Shown: positions 1-10,871, counted from the stretch's first letter. The stretch: 30,635 bases of DNA from Gnetum montanum (GCA_015680685.1 MNCI01015694.1:210754-241388), one strand, 5' to 3'. Notes: generated by a model from the letters alone, not told the origin. Numbers and translations are program-made.

Positions 1-190
1 CTCGAATAAAGAGCCGTTCACTCTAGGACTCCTACTGCGGGCACATGGGGAAAAATTCTAACTCTGGAGTGATCAATCTGCCAGAGCTTCGCTACACTAG
101 CCAGGATTGGGAAATGAAGGGAGTGCCACCTCTTATTTATAGATATGGTGGCGGGACGCGATATCGCGGCCCAGTGCAAGTCGCGTCTCA
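1..190 (-). promoter_or_regulatory. GC-richer left edge with promoter-like palindrome and TATA box, origin unknown
   Basis: This stretch is clearly richer in G+C than the rest of the window. It does not match the corresponding part of element 2, and homology to element 2 begins only near 190. It contains the perfect 12-bp palindrome CGCGATATCGCG at 57-68 of the 121-180 line (absolute 157-168). About 20 bases away is a TATAAATA-type box that reads on the minus strand (about 132-140). Palindromic GATATCG motifs followed by TATAAATA are the layout of the family A U3, so this may be a U3 or internal promoter of another variant in the opposite orientation. A 102-codon plus-strand reading frame crosses the junction at about 190 and is probably fortuitous. 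Confidence 0.35.
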
Positions 191-902
191 TCACCCACCA
201 AGAAGAACTAAAAAGCTAGGACCTACAGATACAAGATCTCATGGAATACATGGAGTTGACAAATCTACGATATGCCAATTTGGCCATGTTGACAATAGGA
301 TGCTTGAGAATAAAATTGGAAAAGCAGGTAGCAACCACCTATGCAAAGTATGAAATAGAATTTTTTGAACACAAGAAGATGCTATAAAAATTAGAAGTGG
401 CAAATTCTAAATTAGAGGTGGTCAAGACCAACTGTCAGGGAAAAGAATATGTCATGGCAAATTTGGCTCGATGGCTCATGGATTATCAAGAGTACAAAGA
501 TAAAGCCAAAGCCTATGAAGAGGAATGATGGTTGTTTGTGACCTAGTATGCCAAGGCCAATCAGATGTTTCTATAACTGTCATGCCTATGGGAGGTGCTG
601 ACTCCATCGAACATTGGAGCATCAGCATGCACAACACAGGATCCCTAAACTGAAGAAGAAAAACTCTAGGCACTCCTTTAAAGACATCAATTTTCAAAAC
701 TTGAAACACAAGATAAGGGGAAGAGACCCATGGAAAAATTTTATTTTTGTAAATTCTGTCTGTGTCCCAATTTTTTTTTTCAATCCCACACTACGGCATG
801 AATAATTCCTAGTTAGTCAATAATCCCATACCTATCCATTGTGTAATCAATTAGACTCATTCTCATTTCTTTTAACTCAAGGACGAGTTTTTATTCAGTC
901 GT
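191..902 (+). pseudogene. C-terminal remnant of coiled-coil ORF2, element 1 (plus strand)
   Basis: The sequence matches, in opposite orientation, the last part of ORF2 of element 2 (about 5944-6690). Shared protein stretches include a W-L-x-D-Y-Q-E segment, KAYEEE, and a highly charged end containing DKGKR. Charged heptad-like residues suggest a coiled coil. In-frame stops interrupt it, for example after KAYEEE, so it is not functional. It lies directly upstream of a polypurine tract and LTR, so ORF2 is the last gene before the 3' LTR, as in elements 2 and 3. The function of the protein is not recognised. The 5' part of the gene is either beyond the breakpoint at about 190 or outside the window. 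Confidence 0.7.
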
Positions 903-909
903 GGGGGTA
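903..909 (+). promoter_or_regulatory. Polypurine tract of element 1
   Basis: GGGGGTA lies immediately before the LTR start. The same motif sits at the same place in element 2 (5936-5943, minus strand), and a shorter GGGTA is found in element 3. It would prime plus-strand DNA synthesis. Confidence 0.7.
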
Positions 910-1784
910 TAATGAATCATGATTTTCCAAGCCCTGATATTAGATCCTCGATATCGAATCCTCAATATTGGGTACACAATATTGTAGCCTAAGTAGCAAT
1001 ATCATATACATGATATCATGATTCCTATGTGGGCCTATAAATACGACACTGAGGCACATAGAAAAAGGGGGAGTCAATTAGTGTTAGAGTAGGATCTTTT
1101 TGTCATTTTTCAATTCATTTCAATTCTTTCCCTAGTGCATGCCCATAGTGTGATGATTGTAATTGTACAAAACCTTTATTCAAGTGTGACGTACTTGGAC
1201 AAGCACATGATCGGCAATAAAGATCGAGATTACTCCATCATTGTAGCATTCAATTAGTTTTTTAATTGTTTAAATGTTATTGTTATTTACTAATTTCTTA
1301 GTTAATATTTCTTTATCATCATTTACTATTCCTATGTTAAATGCGAAATGAGTACAACTTAATCATGAACATTGAAGTGTAACTACTTAGTAACCCAGTA
1401 GCGTATTTAGGAGTGCTCAAGTAACGTGCGCTTGGTAATCCCAGAAGTAGTACAAGAGGTCCAAGATGCATATTGATGATTAAGGATAGATGCTCATCAC
1501 ACTTAGGCTAGCTTATACTTCATTCCCTATTGCTTATTAGTTTAATCAAGATTATTTTCCATTATCTTTAGGAGTAGCCTAGTGTTAGAAGTCATATCAT
1601 ACACCTCATTCTAGACTAAACCATACATGATAAACGAATACTAGTCCATGTGGAAATACAGCGAACTGCGATCAACGTGTAACTATCTAAATACCACAAC
1701 TATTCTATCTACGAAGTTTGATTGGATCGTGCATGAATGCTCGTATTCGTATGGTTGAGTGTAGGGGTACCTCGCCACTCATCA
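910..1784 (+). repeat. 3' LTR of element 1, family A (875 bp)
   Basis: The ends are defined by alignment with the two LTRs of element 2. The LTR starts TAATGAATC (the canonical TG has become TA) and ends CTCATCA. The U3 is short and carries palindromes in series: TCGATATCGA, CAATATTG twice and ATGATATCAT. These are followed by TATAAATA at 1036-1043, so transcription should start near 1065 and R-U5 makes up about 720 bp. The direct flank is ACCAT at 1785-1789. The matching target-site copy would lie left of the window, so the element cannot be closed here. Confidence 0.85.
1036..1043 (+). promoter_or_regulatory. TATA box of the element 1 LTR
   Basis: TATAAATA follows the U3 palindrome array. 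The equivalent minus-strand boxes in element 2 are at 5816-5823 and 14018-14025, within the conserved context GGCCTATAAATA. Confidence 0.75.
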
Positions 1785-2439
1785 ACCATCATAAAGGACA
1801 TTTTTTAATGCTTATCTTTTTTTGCTTAATAAAAAAGATTCTAAAAAAATGAGAAAATGTGTTCAAGTTGAGATAGAAAAAAACCATATAAAGTTGAAGA
1901 TGTGAAAAATTAAGTTAATATCAATAATAAGAATGATTAAATGGTAATAAAGAATCCAAAGAATATAGAAGCCCCTATGTCTATTTTTGTTAACACTAGA
2001 CAAAGTAATAAGTAGTCTAGATAAATATTTCATAATGTAAATTTTTCCTTCTCTAATAAGAATACTATTAACTCAAATATTGAAATTAGTATTGATAAGA
2101 AGGTTATAGTTGATGTTGAAAATTCTCAATGTAAGATCAATAACAAGTGATAAGGTGAAGATCTTCCACTAGTGGTATCACTTTCTTGCTTTGAAACAAA
2201 TATTGGTATTAAGTCATAACTTTCTATCTCAAATCCTTTTTCTATTCTAAGTTCAAACATGAACTTTAAAAATTGATGTAAATTTTGTTAGTATTAGAAC
2301 CTTTATTAAGTTTTTTTCTTTTCATATTTTTTTTGGATGATGTCTAGTTAGTGTCATACTTGTGATGTACTCTAAATATTTTTACATTATAAATATTTTT
2401 TAGTGTTTGACTTCCTTCACCCCCACAACACCACGTGCA
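1785..2439. other. AT-rich DNA without a recognisable gene
   Basis: No coding region or known repeat could be assigned. The stretch around 1860-2330 has the composition of decayed coding sequence but contains stops in all frames. It lies between the element 1 LTR and a family B repeat. Confidence 0.5.
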
Positions 2440-3410
2440 CACACATCCTCAAAACAATAGGTCTTGATTATGCATTTCCACACACTACTAGACTCAACTA
2501 TTGAGTGCAATGGTCTTGGCTAGTTTCTTAGCCTCACATAAACTTATGAATTAAAATTCAAGGTAGGAAATCCATCCATATCCTTGTTTCTAAGGGGTGG
2601 ATCCCACTAAGGAACACTCCACTAGTACATGCATATACAGGCATCCAAAAAATTCATGGTTCACACTACTAACTAAGCAAAATCAATCATATGTATGTAT
2701 GTATAATTTTATTATGATCCAACACTAAAATATTTCCACAATAGCATTTCAATTTCAGTTTCAATAGCCAAAAGTCTATAATAGTCAAAATTTCTACAAA
2801 ATTCTATTTATATAAAGGACTAATCATAAAATATCTTAGAAAAAAATTGGGAAAAGTTTTCACATATTAGAAAAATTCATCAAAAGATAGGAAAAGAGTT
2901 GGACAAATTTACCATATAAATTTTCATATAAAAACAATCCCAAGCTCACAAAAAATTAGCAGAGTCTAGGCATAGTATTAAAATCATAATAGAATAATGA
3001 AGAACTAGGAAGTAAAGAGAACAAGTACAAAATTCATAACCAAATAGGGTAGCCACATAAAAACAAAAATAAAATAAACCTTCATATGGTATTTCAATAT
3101 CTTTTAAAATATTATTACTGGCTTCCCTTCCCATCTAATATGCTTGCAATATACTTTCACTTTGCTCCAAACTTACATGTTACAAACTTTCCACCAATCA
3201 AAATGAAACATACCAAAGGCTGATATATATTTGTAAGTAGAAGAATCATGTGTAGTATGATGCATGGACTTGATACATATTTAGAAATAAAATAAGAAGA
3301 CTTGGGATGAAGAAACTAGGATGAAAATGGTTGAAAATGAAGAAATATAGGGGAAAATGGTTTTCATTTCAAAAAATAGAAGAAAACTCAATATATAGGT
3401 GTAAGGCAGT
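2440..3410 (-). repeat. Dispersed LTR-like repeat, family B, copy 1
   Basis: This segment is homologous, in the same orientation, to 18600-19470. Shared anchors are TAGGTCTTGATTATGC near 2459 (TAGGTCTTAATTATGC near 18629), the stretch around GGATCCCACTA at 2597 and 18771, and an AATAGG(A/G)TAGCC(A)CATA-like segment near 3045 and 19235. A TATATA box reads on the minus strand at 3392-3397, and copy 2 has TATAAATA at the corresponding place. This polarity suggests a minus-strand LTR with R-U5 at lower coordinates. Neither terminus nor target duplication could be fixed, so calling it an LTR is an inference. Confidence 0.5.
2691..2705. repeat. Short (ATGT)n microsatellite
   Basis: About three and a half copies of ATGT lie inside family B copy 1. 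The corresponding place in copy 2 lacks the run. Confidence 0.6.
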
Positions 3411-5060
3411 AGAAAAAGATAGTGAAAATGAAAGATATGTTTATATGTTTATAACATATACATAGTATGAAAAGTAACTATCTTTTTACTTTTCATGTGA
3501 AGTGAACCAACTGAACATTTCCCTATTATTTTTAATTTTTGACTCTTTCATATCTCATAAGTCTAATTTCAATATTCTCTCTTCAATTAGTACTTTTAAG
3601 ATTCAAACATCTATAATAGGCATATATGCACTGTAAATCAAATTCTATTTGAATCTACAAGATCCTTATGAGGTGCACTAAACTTTCATATCCCAAAATC
3701 ATATATAAATATTATTTATCATAGTTCTATAGTTCAAATGCCAAAACTTTTATGGGATCTTTATCCAAGTAAAATTTATGATATCTTGAGAATTGTAACT
3801 CTAATTCTAGTGAACCAAAGATCAAAACCAACATTTTTGAATGTCTTGGACACATTAGTAAAGTTAAATTCTAGGTAGGATATCATCCTAAGGTGCTTTC
3901 TTAACAAAGCTTATTTATGTGATATTTAATTATAATTAAAAATAAACTCTAAATTCTAGTTTAATAACAAAAATTGATAAAGGATATAGCTTGGGTAGGG
4001 TTAGGGTCTAAAATGCTTTGTAAACAAAATATTATATAATCACATGTTCATAATAAGAATAAACTATTCATAATTGAATGTGCATAATTGAACATGCATA
4101 AAGAATAATATATGCATAATATAATACTTATAATGATATGATTATTGATAAGAAAAAAACAGTCAAGGATAATTGGATTTTAATATTTAATCATAAAATA
4201 TACTAATGATCTACTATTGAGCTCCAGTAGTAGTAGAAGTAAAGGATACAAAAACTTTAATAAAATACTCTAACACATAAATTATGTTCACTTATATAGG
4301 ACAATAGTAACAATAACAATATTACCAACAATAACAATAATAGTAGTAACTACAATAATATAATATTATGATTTAGTTGATAAAATTAGAGCTATTGTAT
4401 TAAAATGCATCTAATAGAATTAAATAATTAAATGCATGTATTAAATTAAATAATTTAACCTATGCAAATTTTAGGTTGTGAAAAATATAGAACCCTCCAT
4501 ATCAACATCTCAAGAGAATTTTATCAAGGACCTCATTTGGTTTCTCCTCTTTTAATCTTGTAATTGATGTTTGTTTATTGAGGCTTTTTGCATGTTTATC
4601 AACTAGATCTAGCTTAGAAAAAGAGTCTCTCCTAATGTCTCTATTTTTTTTAATGTTTTACTTCTCATGAATGAATGATGACCTTGAAGGACCAAGCCTT
4701 TCTTTTGTTTGAGGGTCCTTTGCTCTTGAAATCTAAGCACTTAACAAGAAGACTCAAGCCCCAAATGATGAAGAATTCTATCTTTATACAGGGCATTTTA
4801 TATTGAAGATAAAAATCCTCTCTGTATGAAATCATGAATATATTTTTGGTATGTTTAATTACTGCCATTTTTCCTTCAAATTTATGTGACCTCTACCTCT
4901 CATGTTTATTTTTCTCTACACTTGACATCTAAGCAATTAGCTTGATTAAAATCAACTAAAGAATCTGAATGTTAAAAGTCATTCCTTGTCATTTGAAATA
5001 CATTTTCCTATCATTACTTTTATTCATGAATGCCAACAATTGGAGACAAAATATACCTTG
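3411..5060. other. AT-rich gene-free stretch next to element 2
   Basis: No coding potential was recognised. Short minus-strand frames such as 4665-4868 have no family resemblance. It is the left flank of the element 2 insertion, and before that insertion it continued directly into 14143. It probably contains decayed retrotransposon sequence. Confidence 0.45.
4298..4362. repeat. Imperfect AAC/AAT trinucleotide repeat
   Basis: Interspersed AAC, AAT and AGT triplets run for about 65 bp. This is low-complexity DNA with no visible function. Confidence 0.55.
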
Positions 5061-5065
5061 CTAAG
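5061..5065. repeat. Target-site duplication, left copy (CTAAG)
   Basis: CTAAG directly abuts the left LTR end and is repeated exactly at 14138-14142, immediately after the right LTR end. A perfect 5-bp duplication is the expected footprint of a gypsy-type integrase. It fixes the element boundaries independently of the LTR alignment. Confidence 0.9.
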
Positions 5066-5935
5066 TGATGAGCAACGAGGTGCCCCTACGATCAACCATA
5101 CAAATACAAGCGTGTATACATGATCCAGTCAAACTTTGTAGATGGACTAGTTGTGGCACCTAGATTGTTACACATTGATCGCAATTCACTATCTTCCCAC
5201 CTTGACTAGTATTTTCTTTGTCACGTATGGTTTAGTCTAGCGTGAGGTGTATGATGTGATTCCTAACACTAAGCTATTCCTGAAGACAATAAAAATAATC
5301 TTGATTTAAGCTAATAAGCAATAGGAAACAAAAGCTAAACTAGCCTAAGTGCGATGAGCATCCTTCCTTAATCATCTATATGCATCTTGGACTTCGTGTA
5401 CTACTTCTAGGATTACCAAGCACTCATTACTCAAAACACTACTAGATACGCTGTTGGGTTATCAAGTAGTTACACTTAAATGTTTGTGATTATGACGTAC
5501 TCATCTTGCATTTAATAATAGAAATAGTAAATGATGATAAAAGAAATATTAACTAAGAAAACAATAAATAATCAATAATTACATAGTTAAAGACTAAGTG
5601 AATGCTTCAATGATGGAGTAATCTCGATCTTTATTGTTGACTGTGTGCGTGTCCAAGTACGTCACACTCGAACAAAGGTTCCGTACAATTACAATCATCA
5701 CATTGTTGGCATGCACTGGGAAAAGAACTGAAATGAATTGAAAAATGGCAAAAAAAAAAAGACTCTACTCTAACACTTTGCAACTCCTCTCCTTTCTTTG
5801 TGTACCCAAATGTTGTATTTATAGGCCTACACAAGAACTATAATATTGTGTATTTTATATTGTTATCTAGGCTACAATATTGCATACCCGATATCAAGGA
5901 TTCGATATTGGGGCCTAGCAAACCATGATTCGTCA
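5066..5935 (-). repeat. 3' LTR of element 2 (870 bp)
   Basis: The LTR aligns along its whole length with 13277-14137. On the minus strand it starts TGACGAATC and ends CTCATCA. Its TATA box reads on the minus strand at 5816-5823. The U3 palindromes CAATATTG and GATATC lie between 5850 and 5915. It forms an inverted pair with the element 1 LTR. Confidence 0.9.
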
Positions 5936-5943
5936 TACCCCCA
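5936..5943 (-). promoter_or_regulatory. Polypurine tract of element 2
   Basis: On the minus strand TGGGGGTA sits immediately before the 3' LTR, matching GGGGGTA in element 1. Confidence 0.75.
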
Positions 5944-6120
5944 TGAATGAATAACAAATCATCCTTGATTTAAACAAAATGAGAATAAGTTCAATTGATT
6001 GCACAATGGATAGGTATGGGATTATTGACTAACTAAGGATTACTCATGCCACAGTGTGGGATTGAGCAAAACAAAATTGGGACATAGACATAGAATTACA
6101 AAAGACAAAATTGTTGGAAC

Positions 6121-8930
6121 TCATGTGGTTGTTAGCGGTGGTGGTTCCTCCATGAGCCTCTTCCCCTTATCTTGTGCTCTAGGTTTTGTAAATGGATGTC
6201 TCTGGAGGAGCACCTGAAGCTTTTCTTCTTCAGTCTAGGGATCCTATGTAGTCTATGTTAATGTTTCGATATTTGATGGAGTTGGCACCTCCCATGGGCA
6301 TAGTACTTGTGAAAAAATTTTATTAGCCTTAACATACCAAGCTACAAACAACCATTTTTCCTCTTCATAGGCTCTGGCTTTATCTTTGCATTCTTGGTAG
6401 TCTGAGAGCCATTGAGCCAAATCTACTATGACATCTTTTTGTCCTTGGTAGTTGGTCTTGACCACCTCTAATTTAGAATTTGCTACTCTAATCTCTATAG
6501 TGTCTTCTTGTGTTTAGCAAATTTTGCTTCATACTTAGCGTAGGTGGTTGCTACCTGTTTCTCTAATTCTATCCTCAAGTGTCCTACTATCAACATGGCC
6601 AAGTTGGCATACCACAGGTTTGCCAACTCCATGTACTTAGTGAGATCTTGTATCTACAGGTCCTAGCTCTTTAGTTCTACTTAGTGGACAAAAGCATAAG
6701 TATCTAATATGGCCCACCAATCAGCATTTTGGGAACTGAGAGTGTTGATGTGGGCTTTGGCCATATGTATTTCTTTCTCGATGATCTGCTTGTACATCCC
6801 CACCTAATCTCTAAAATGCTCTTTTAGCTTCTCTGTCGCTTAGCCTCATTCTACCACGCACTTATTTTGATGGTCATCTTCTAATGGATTGTGCATACCT
6901 CCTCCATTGACAGGGTTCTATTTTTCTTGGCCAAGTCGTTCATGTCTTGGTTGATCCTTATTAACTGTTCTCACATTTGCTAAAAATTCTCCTTGAGAAC
7001 ACTCTTCTATTTTTCTATTGTAATCAACCGAAGGTTTTTGGTAGCAAGCTCTTTACTTTCTTCTTCTTCTAAGACTTTAAGTGCTTTGGCATGTGCATAT
7101 GTCTGAGCTTGTGCCTTTGAAGCATCCCAATCAACCTTCTCTTTTTCCCCCACCACTCTTTTATTCTCTTGTAGAAATTTATTCAACTATTCTATCCAAA
7201 ACAACTCTAGTTGTTCTATAGGAATGAATTAGGATGGATCCCATTATGCAGTTTGCAGGGTGACAAACTTCTCTTGGAGTCTTTTCAACTCCTCCTTTAC
7301 ATGTACGACCCAAACCTCTGCTATGAACAGCTTCCATTTTGTAGAGATGAGGCCTGACTATGTTACTTTGACATATTGAGGAATGTCAAACAAGGACATC
7401 ATCACTTTTCCTATCTACAACAACCAATCCAAAACATCCTCATGATCACCAGGAGTCATTGACGGACTGGCCAAGGTTTGAGCATCATGTGCTCCTACAA
7501 AATCTGTCAGTGGCACAACAGAGACATTGAATGATTCTTTGATGTGATCTACGAACACTTCTACTGCTCCTACTACATCCTGGTGTTACATAACCACTAC
7601 TGTGGTGCCTTTACCAGTTTCTAACTACACTTGAAAAGATGTAGCATTTACAAAGATCTATTGTGAATAGTGTGATCCCCCTCCTCTTGTTTGGATGGAA
7701 ACCTTGCTCCATGTGCAATCAATTGAGACTGTGGGCTGCACAGCATCATTAATAATCTTGAAGAGGTTTACCTCATCATAGCTTCCCCAACTAACCATTT
7801 CAGCGATGCCCTAGAGATGGCTCATCAATGGTTGATAGTCTTGTGGTGGTGGTGGCAGCTGGTCCTGCTAGCCAGTGGGTTGTGTGCTAGGCCTTGCTTC
7901 CTGTTGTTGACTAGGCCTTGTATTTAGAAGTTGGTTGGGTCTTCTAGTTTGAGGTGCAATGGGCCCAACTATCTATTCTTACTCAGGCTCTAGTGTCTCA
8001 CCAACATCTTTCCTTGGTGCCAAGGTTTCAATAATTCAGTAAATGATGCATTTTGAGACTTTCTGGGGATGTCATTGGTGTACCCCAGAATTCCAGCATG
8101 TCAACACAGCTTCCTGATTAGGCAGGGAAAGGGAAATGCAAACTTCCCTATTTTATATTCTTTAAACCATCTTAAAATTTCTGTGAGGTATAGATGGGGT
8201 AGGTTGGCATCAACCTTTCCCATCAAGATAGCACTTCCTCTAGCCACATAGGTGGAAATTCTATTTAGTTCTTTTGTTAGGAAAATATGATATGTGCCAA
8301 TTTTAAAATAGATCCTCTCTTCAAGTGTGAGCTCTCCATATGTTTTATCCTCCTTGATGTATGTCCTTTTTAACCATATCTCAGCATCAGAGCAAGTGGA
8401 CAGGTGTAACCTTGGGCTCTGTCTTTGGAAGGTTCAAAACTTCCGAAATGGCCTTGGCTAAGAAATCAACAGAAATCCCACCAATATCAGTAGTGGTTCC
8501 TTCTTCCTTGTTGTGCCAAAATTGGTATGTCTCCCCCAGGTACAAATCACCACTTTATGAGAGAACAGGTGATAATGAAGACACTTTAAGTTGATCTCTG
8601 ATGAACTCAGGGGAAAATTTGGTAAAAGATCCAAAATTAAATTCCACAATCATAGCTACTGACACAGACCTCTCATGAATTTCCTAAACACATTTCGAAC
8701 ACAACATGAGATGTTGTCCCTATTTAGGTGCCTTTCCTTCTCCACCTTCAACATGTCCTGATTGTGTAGTAACAGGAGGTTCTTGAAGAATGTTGAATGA
8801 TTGTGCTTCCTTCTCTACATGTTCTTTGGGAGGCACTTGGCCTCTACCTCTCCTTGGCCGTTTGGATGCACCTTGAGAGGGGCCATCTGCAATTACACGG
8901 GATCAATTGTTAATAGGGCCATTTGCAAAA
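6121..8930 (-). pseudogene. ORF2 of element 2: long coiled-coil protein of unknown function, decayed
   Basis: The gene encodes about 900 residues, with scattered stops and a few frameshifts. The N-terminus is basic and low-complexity (KRPRRGRGQ near 8850) and could act as a nuclear-localisation or nucleic-acid-binding stretch. Next comes a more conserved block at about 8110-8650, with FNFGSFTKF, ELTLEERIYFKIGTYH and ILRWFKEYKIGKF. A Pro/Gln-rich linker follows near 7860-7930. The C-terminal 400 or so residues are rich in E, K, L and Q and look like coiled coil (7300-6250, including VLEEEE and KARAYEEEKW). The protein ends in PPPLTTT at the stop at 6121-6123. The same gene occurs in element 3 (23400-26360) and, partly, in element 1. 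Its place between pol and the 3' LTR is that of the env-like gene of Athila-type elements, but I see no signal peptide or membrane segment. On the minus strand TTGCAG directly precedes the coding block (8887-8892), a possible splice acceptor. Confidence 0.75.
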
Positions 8931-9395
8931 TTTGATTTATACCTCACTTCATGCCTTTACTAGATTCATTTCTTGCCTAGTGTGATTCAAAGTTAGAAAT
9001 CTTCATGAAAATTCCCCTAAAAGCTTTGATATTGGGCCCAATTTGATTAGATGACTTCAAAAAATAATTTTCCTAGTCTAGGTGAAGGAATAAAATTAAT
9101 TTGGCAATGTTTTTAGCATTTCTTAAGATCACTTACCCCTTATGATATCCTTCAGGAAACAACAAATTTTAAAAAAAAAACTATGTACAACTTGGAGTGT
9201 GCCTTTCCCCCATGACTAAGTTAAACACTCTAGGTTTAAGTAGGTTCAATCGAAATGAGAATTGAAGCGTTAATGAGCAAGGTATTAATGTTTGAATGAT
9301 AGGTGCTCAAGCTTGAAAATTCATGGAAAAAAATGGCAATAACTACCTTACATCAATAGTGAAAAATGACGTTGATGTGCACAAGGGGGGGGATT

Positions 9396-9470
9396 CATAT
9401 ATATAGTTTTTGTAGATGTAATATCGCTTACCTGCTAGCGCAGACCTGATACCGGGTACCCAATATTGCG
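9396..9470 (-). promoter_or_regulatory. Internal promoter-like module upstream of ORF2 (element 2)
   Basis: On the minus strand this interior segment reads CAATATTGGGTA (9468-9457), then GCGATATT (9427-9420), then the TATA box TATATATA (9405-9398). The 5' LTR U3 has the same order: CAATATTGGGTA (14098-14087), GCGATATT (14085-14078) and TATAAATA (14025-14018). Motif-to-TATA distances are similar, 63 and 73 bases. The module lies about 0.5 kb upstream of ORF2. That it works as a promoter is inferred. Confidence 0.55.
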
Positions 9471-9499
9471 TCCCTTCTAAAATAGGGTACTTGGAAAAA

Positions 9500-10871
9500 T
9501 TGATAAATTTTCGAACTTCCAAGGCCAAAAATGAAGGATTTAAGATTAATTTGAAAGATCTAGGGTAACATCAAAGAGACCTGAAGGCACAAAAAGTACA
9601 ATGAAGTGGAATTTTACAATGAAGTTTGTGAATGGAGGAAGAAAAAAGGACATGTAGTAGTACACAAGAATGTTGGAATTAAAATGATGATAAGGGAAAG
9701 GATAATTTTAGCAATGCAGTACTTGGAGGGTATAAGATGATGTGGTGATGTGCAACGAGTGCAAATTAAAAAAGTTACGCAAGTGGGTCCTCCCAAAGCA
9801 AGTTCCTACCAATCATGCCCTTACATAACCACACCTTAAAATGTTCATAGGTACTAAAAGGGTTAAATGCAATCCGTACCAATGCAAAAAAACACATGCA
9901 TGTTAAATACCACCATGATGAGGTATTAGTTCTATGCCATACAAGACACAAGTCCAAAAATACTTGCATAATGGGGTGAAATGAATCGTAGAAGGGATTG
10001 CAAAGATTGGGATGTGAGGTAACTTATCCTGGACACAATGAATCCTAAGTGTGGGGTGTGATTAATGTATCATTAGCCTTTTACTCCAAAATCAAGACCA
10101 AGTCCATGCCTTTGATCAATGACATTGCATTATTTCATCCAATTATGGATAACCATAAGAGCACCATGATAGCAAGGCGTACGATCACTTGGCATTTTGT
10201 CCAAGGAAAGAGTGATTTGGAATTTCTTTGCAGCACATTGTTCTTAATCTTTTCTTGTGTTTTTCTTCATTCTTTTTTTTTCTTCTCATCTAGCCACTTT
10301 GGCACTTTGTTTTTTCCAAAAATGATCTAGAGAAGTTGCCAACCTTTAGGCATGGGTGCATGTCTTTCTAGTGGAACCCACTAGAATACCATTGAGTTTC
10401 CTTATTGAGTGCCTTTATCACAGCTCTTACTCTCATTTTTCTTTAGATCTACAAGGATTTTAGTACAACCAAGTTGCATGATAGCACATATAGATGTCAC
10501 CAAAGAGAATCCACAAGTCCCCTTGATGTCACACCCTAGCCATTCCCTCTTAGTCTATCATTTTTCACTCTAGGCATAATGAGTACAAAGTTACTTTAAG
10601 TTTTAATGATATCAAGAATATCATCATACCTAGAGTAGAACCTCTTATTAATAGAATGGGTGGATGGATGTTTTGGGCACACTATTCAAATAATTAATCA
10701 CTTATGGCTTAATAGCATAGAACAACACCTCAACCGATGAGTCACATGAGTATTTTATTCACTGATGAGATTACCCAAAAAAAGGTTAAAAAAATAATTT
10801 GAAAAGTGATAAATTGTAAACAAAAAATTATAAAATTCAAGAAAAGGAAAAACATTTACTAATTTTTCTTA
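9500..10871 (-). other. Conserved non-coding spacer between ORF1 and the ORF2 promoter module (element 2)
   Basis: No reading frame is convincing on either strand. Several blocks match the spacer of element 3 in the same order: AGAGAAGTTGCCAACC to TGTCTTTCTAG (about 10330-10372) matches about 27570-27604; AATCAAGACCAAGTC (about 10090) matches TTCAAGACCAAGTC (about 27443); and ATAAAATTCAAGAAAAGG (about 10829) matches about 28117. Conservation without coding suggests a leader or control region, or simply shared descent. A 93-codon plus-strand frame at 10049-10330 is probably chance. Confidence 0.55.

Noticed and set aside
476-709. Minus-strand 77-codon frame and overlapping plus-strand frame 614-805
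   Set aside because: Both overlap the ORF2 remnant of element 1, whose plus-strand frame is supported by homology to element 2. They are shadow frames.
5011-5050. Minus-strand TGTTGGCATTCATGAATAAAAG-like start preceded by a TCTCC stretch, reminiscent of a copia LTR start
   Set aside because: Without a real polypurine tract, a second LTR or a matching end, one TGTTGG motif is not enough.
6253-6465. Independent small gene on the minus strand (70 codons)
   Set aside because: It is an uninterrupted part of ORF2 of element 2, with homologous sequence in element 1 at about 420-620.
9386-9392. G run near the element 2 internal module as a G-quadruplex or polypurine tract
   Set aside because: A single run without further G tracts cannot form an intramolecular quadruplex, and no LTR starts beside it.
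10049-10330. Plus-strand 93-codon frame with a hydrophobic C-terminus
   Set aside because: Lies in the spacer of element 2. The homologous spacer of element 3 does not keep the frame, and the hydrophobic end is a T-rich run.
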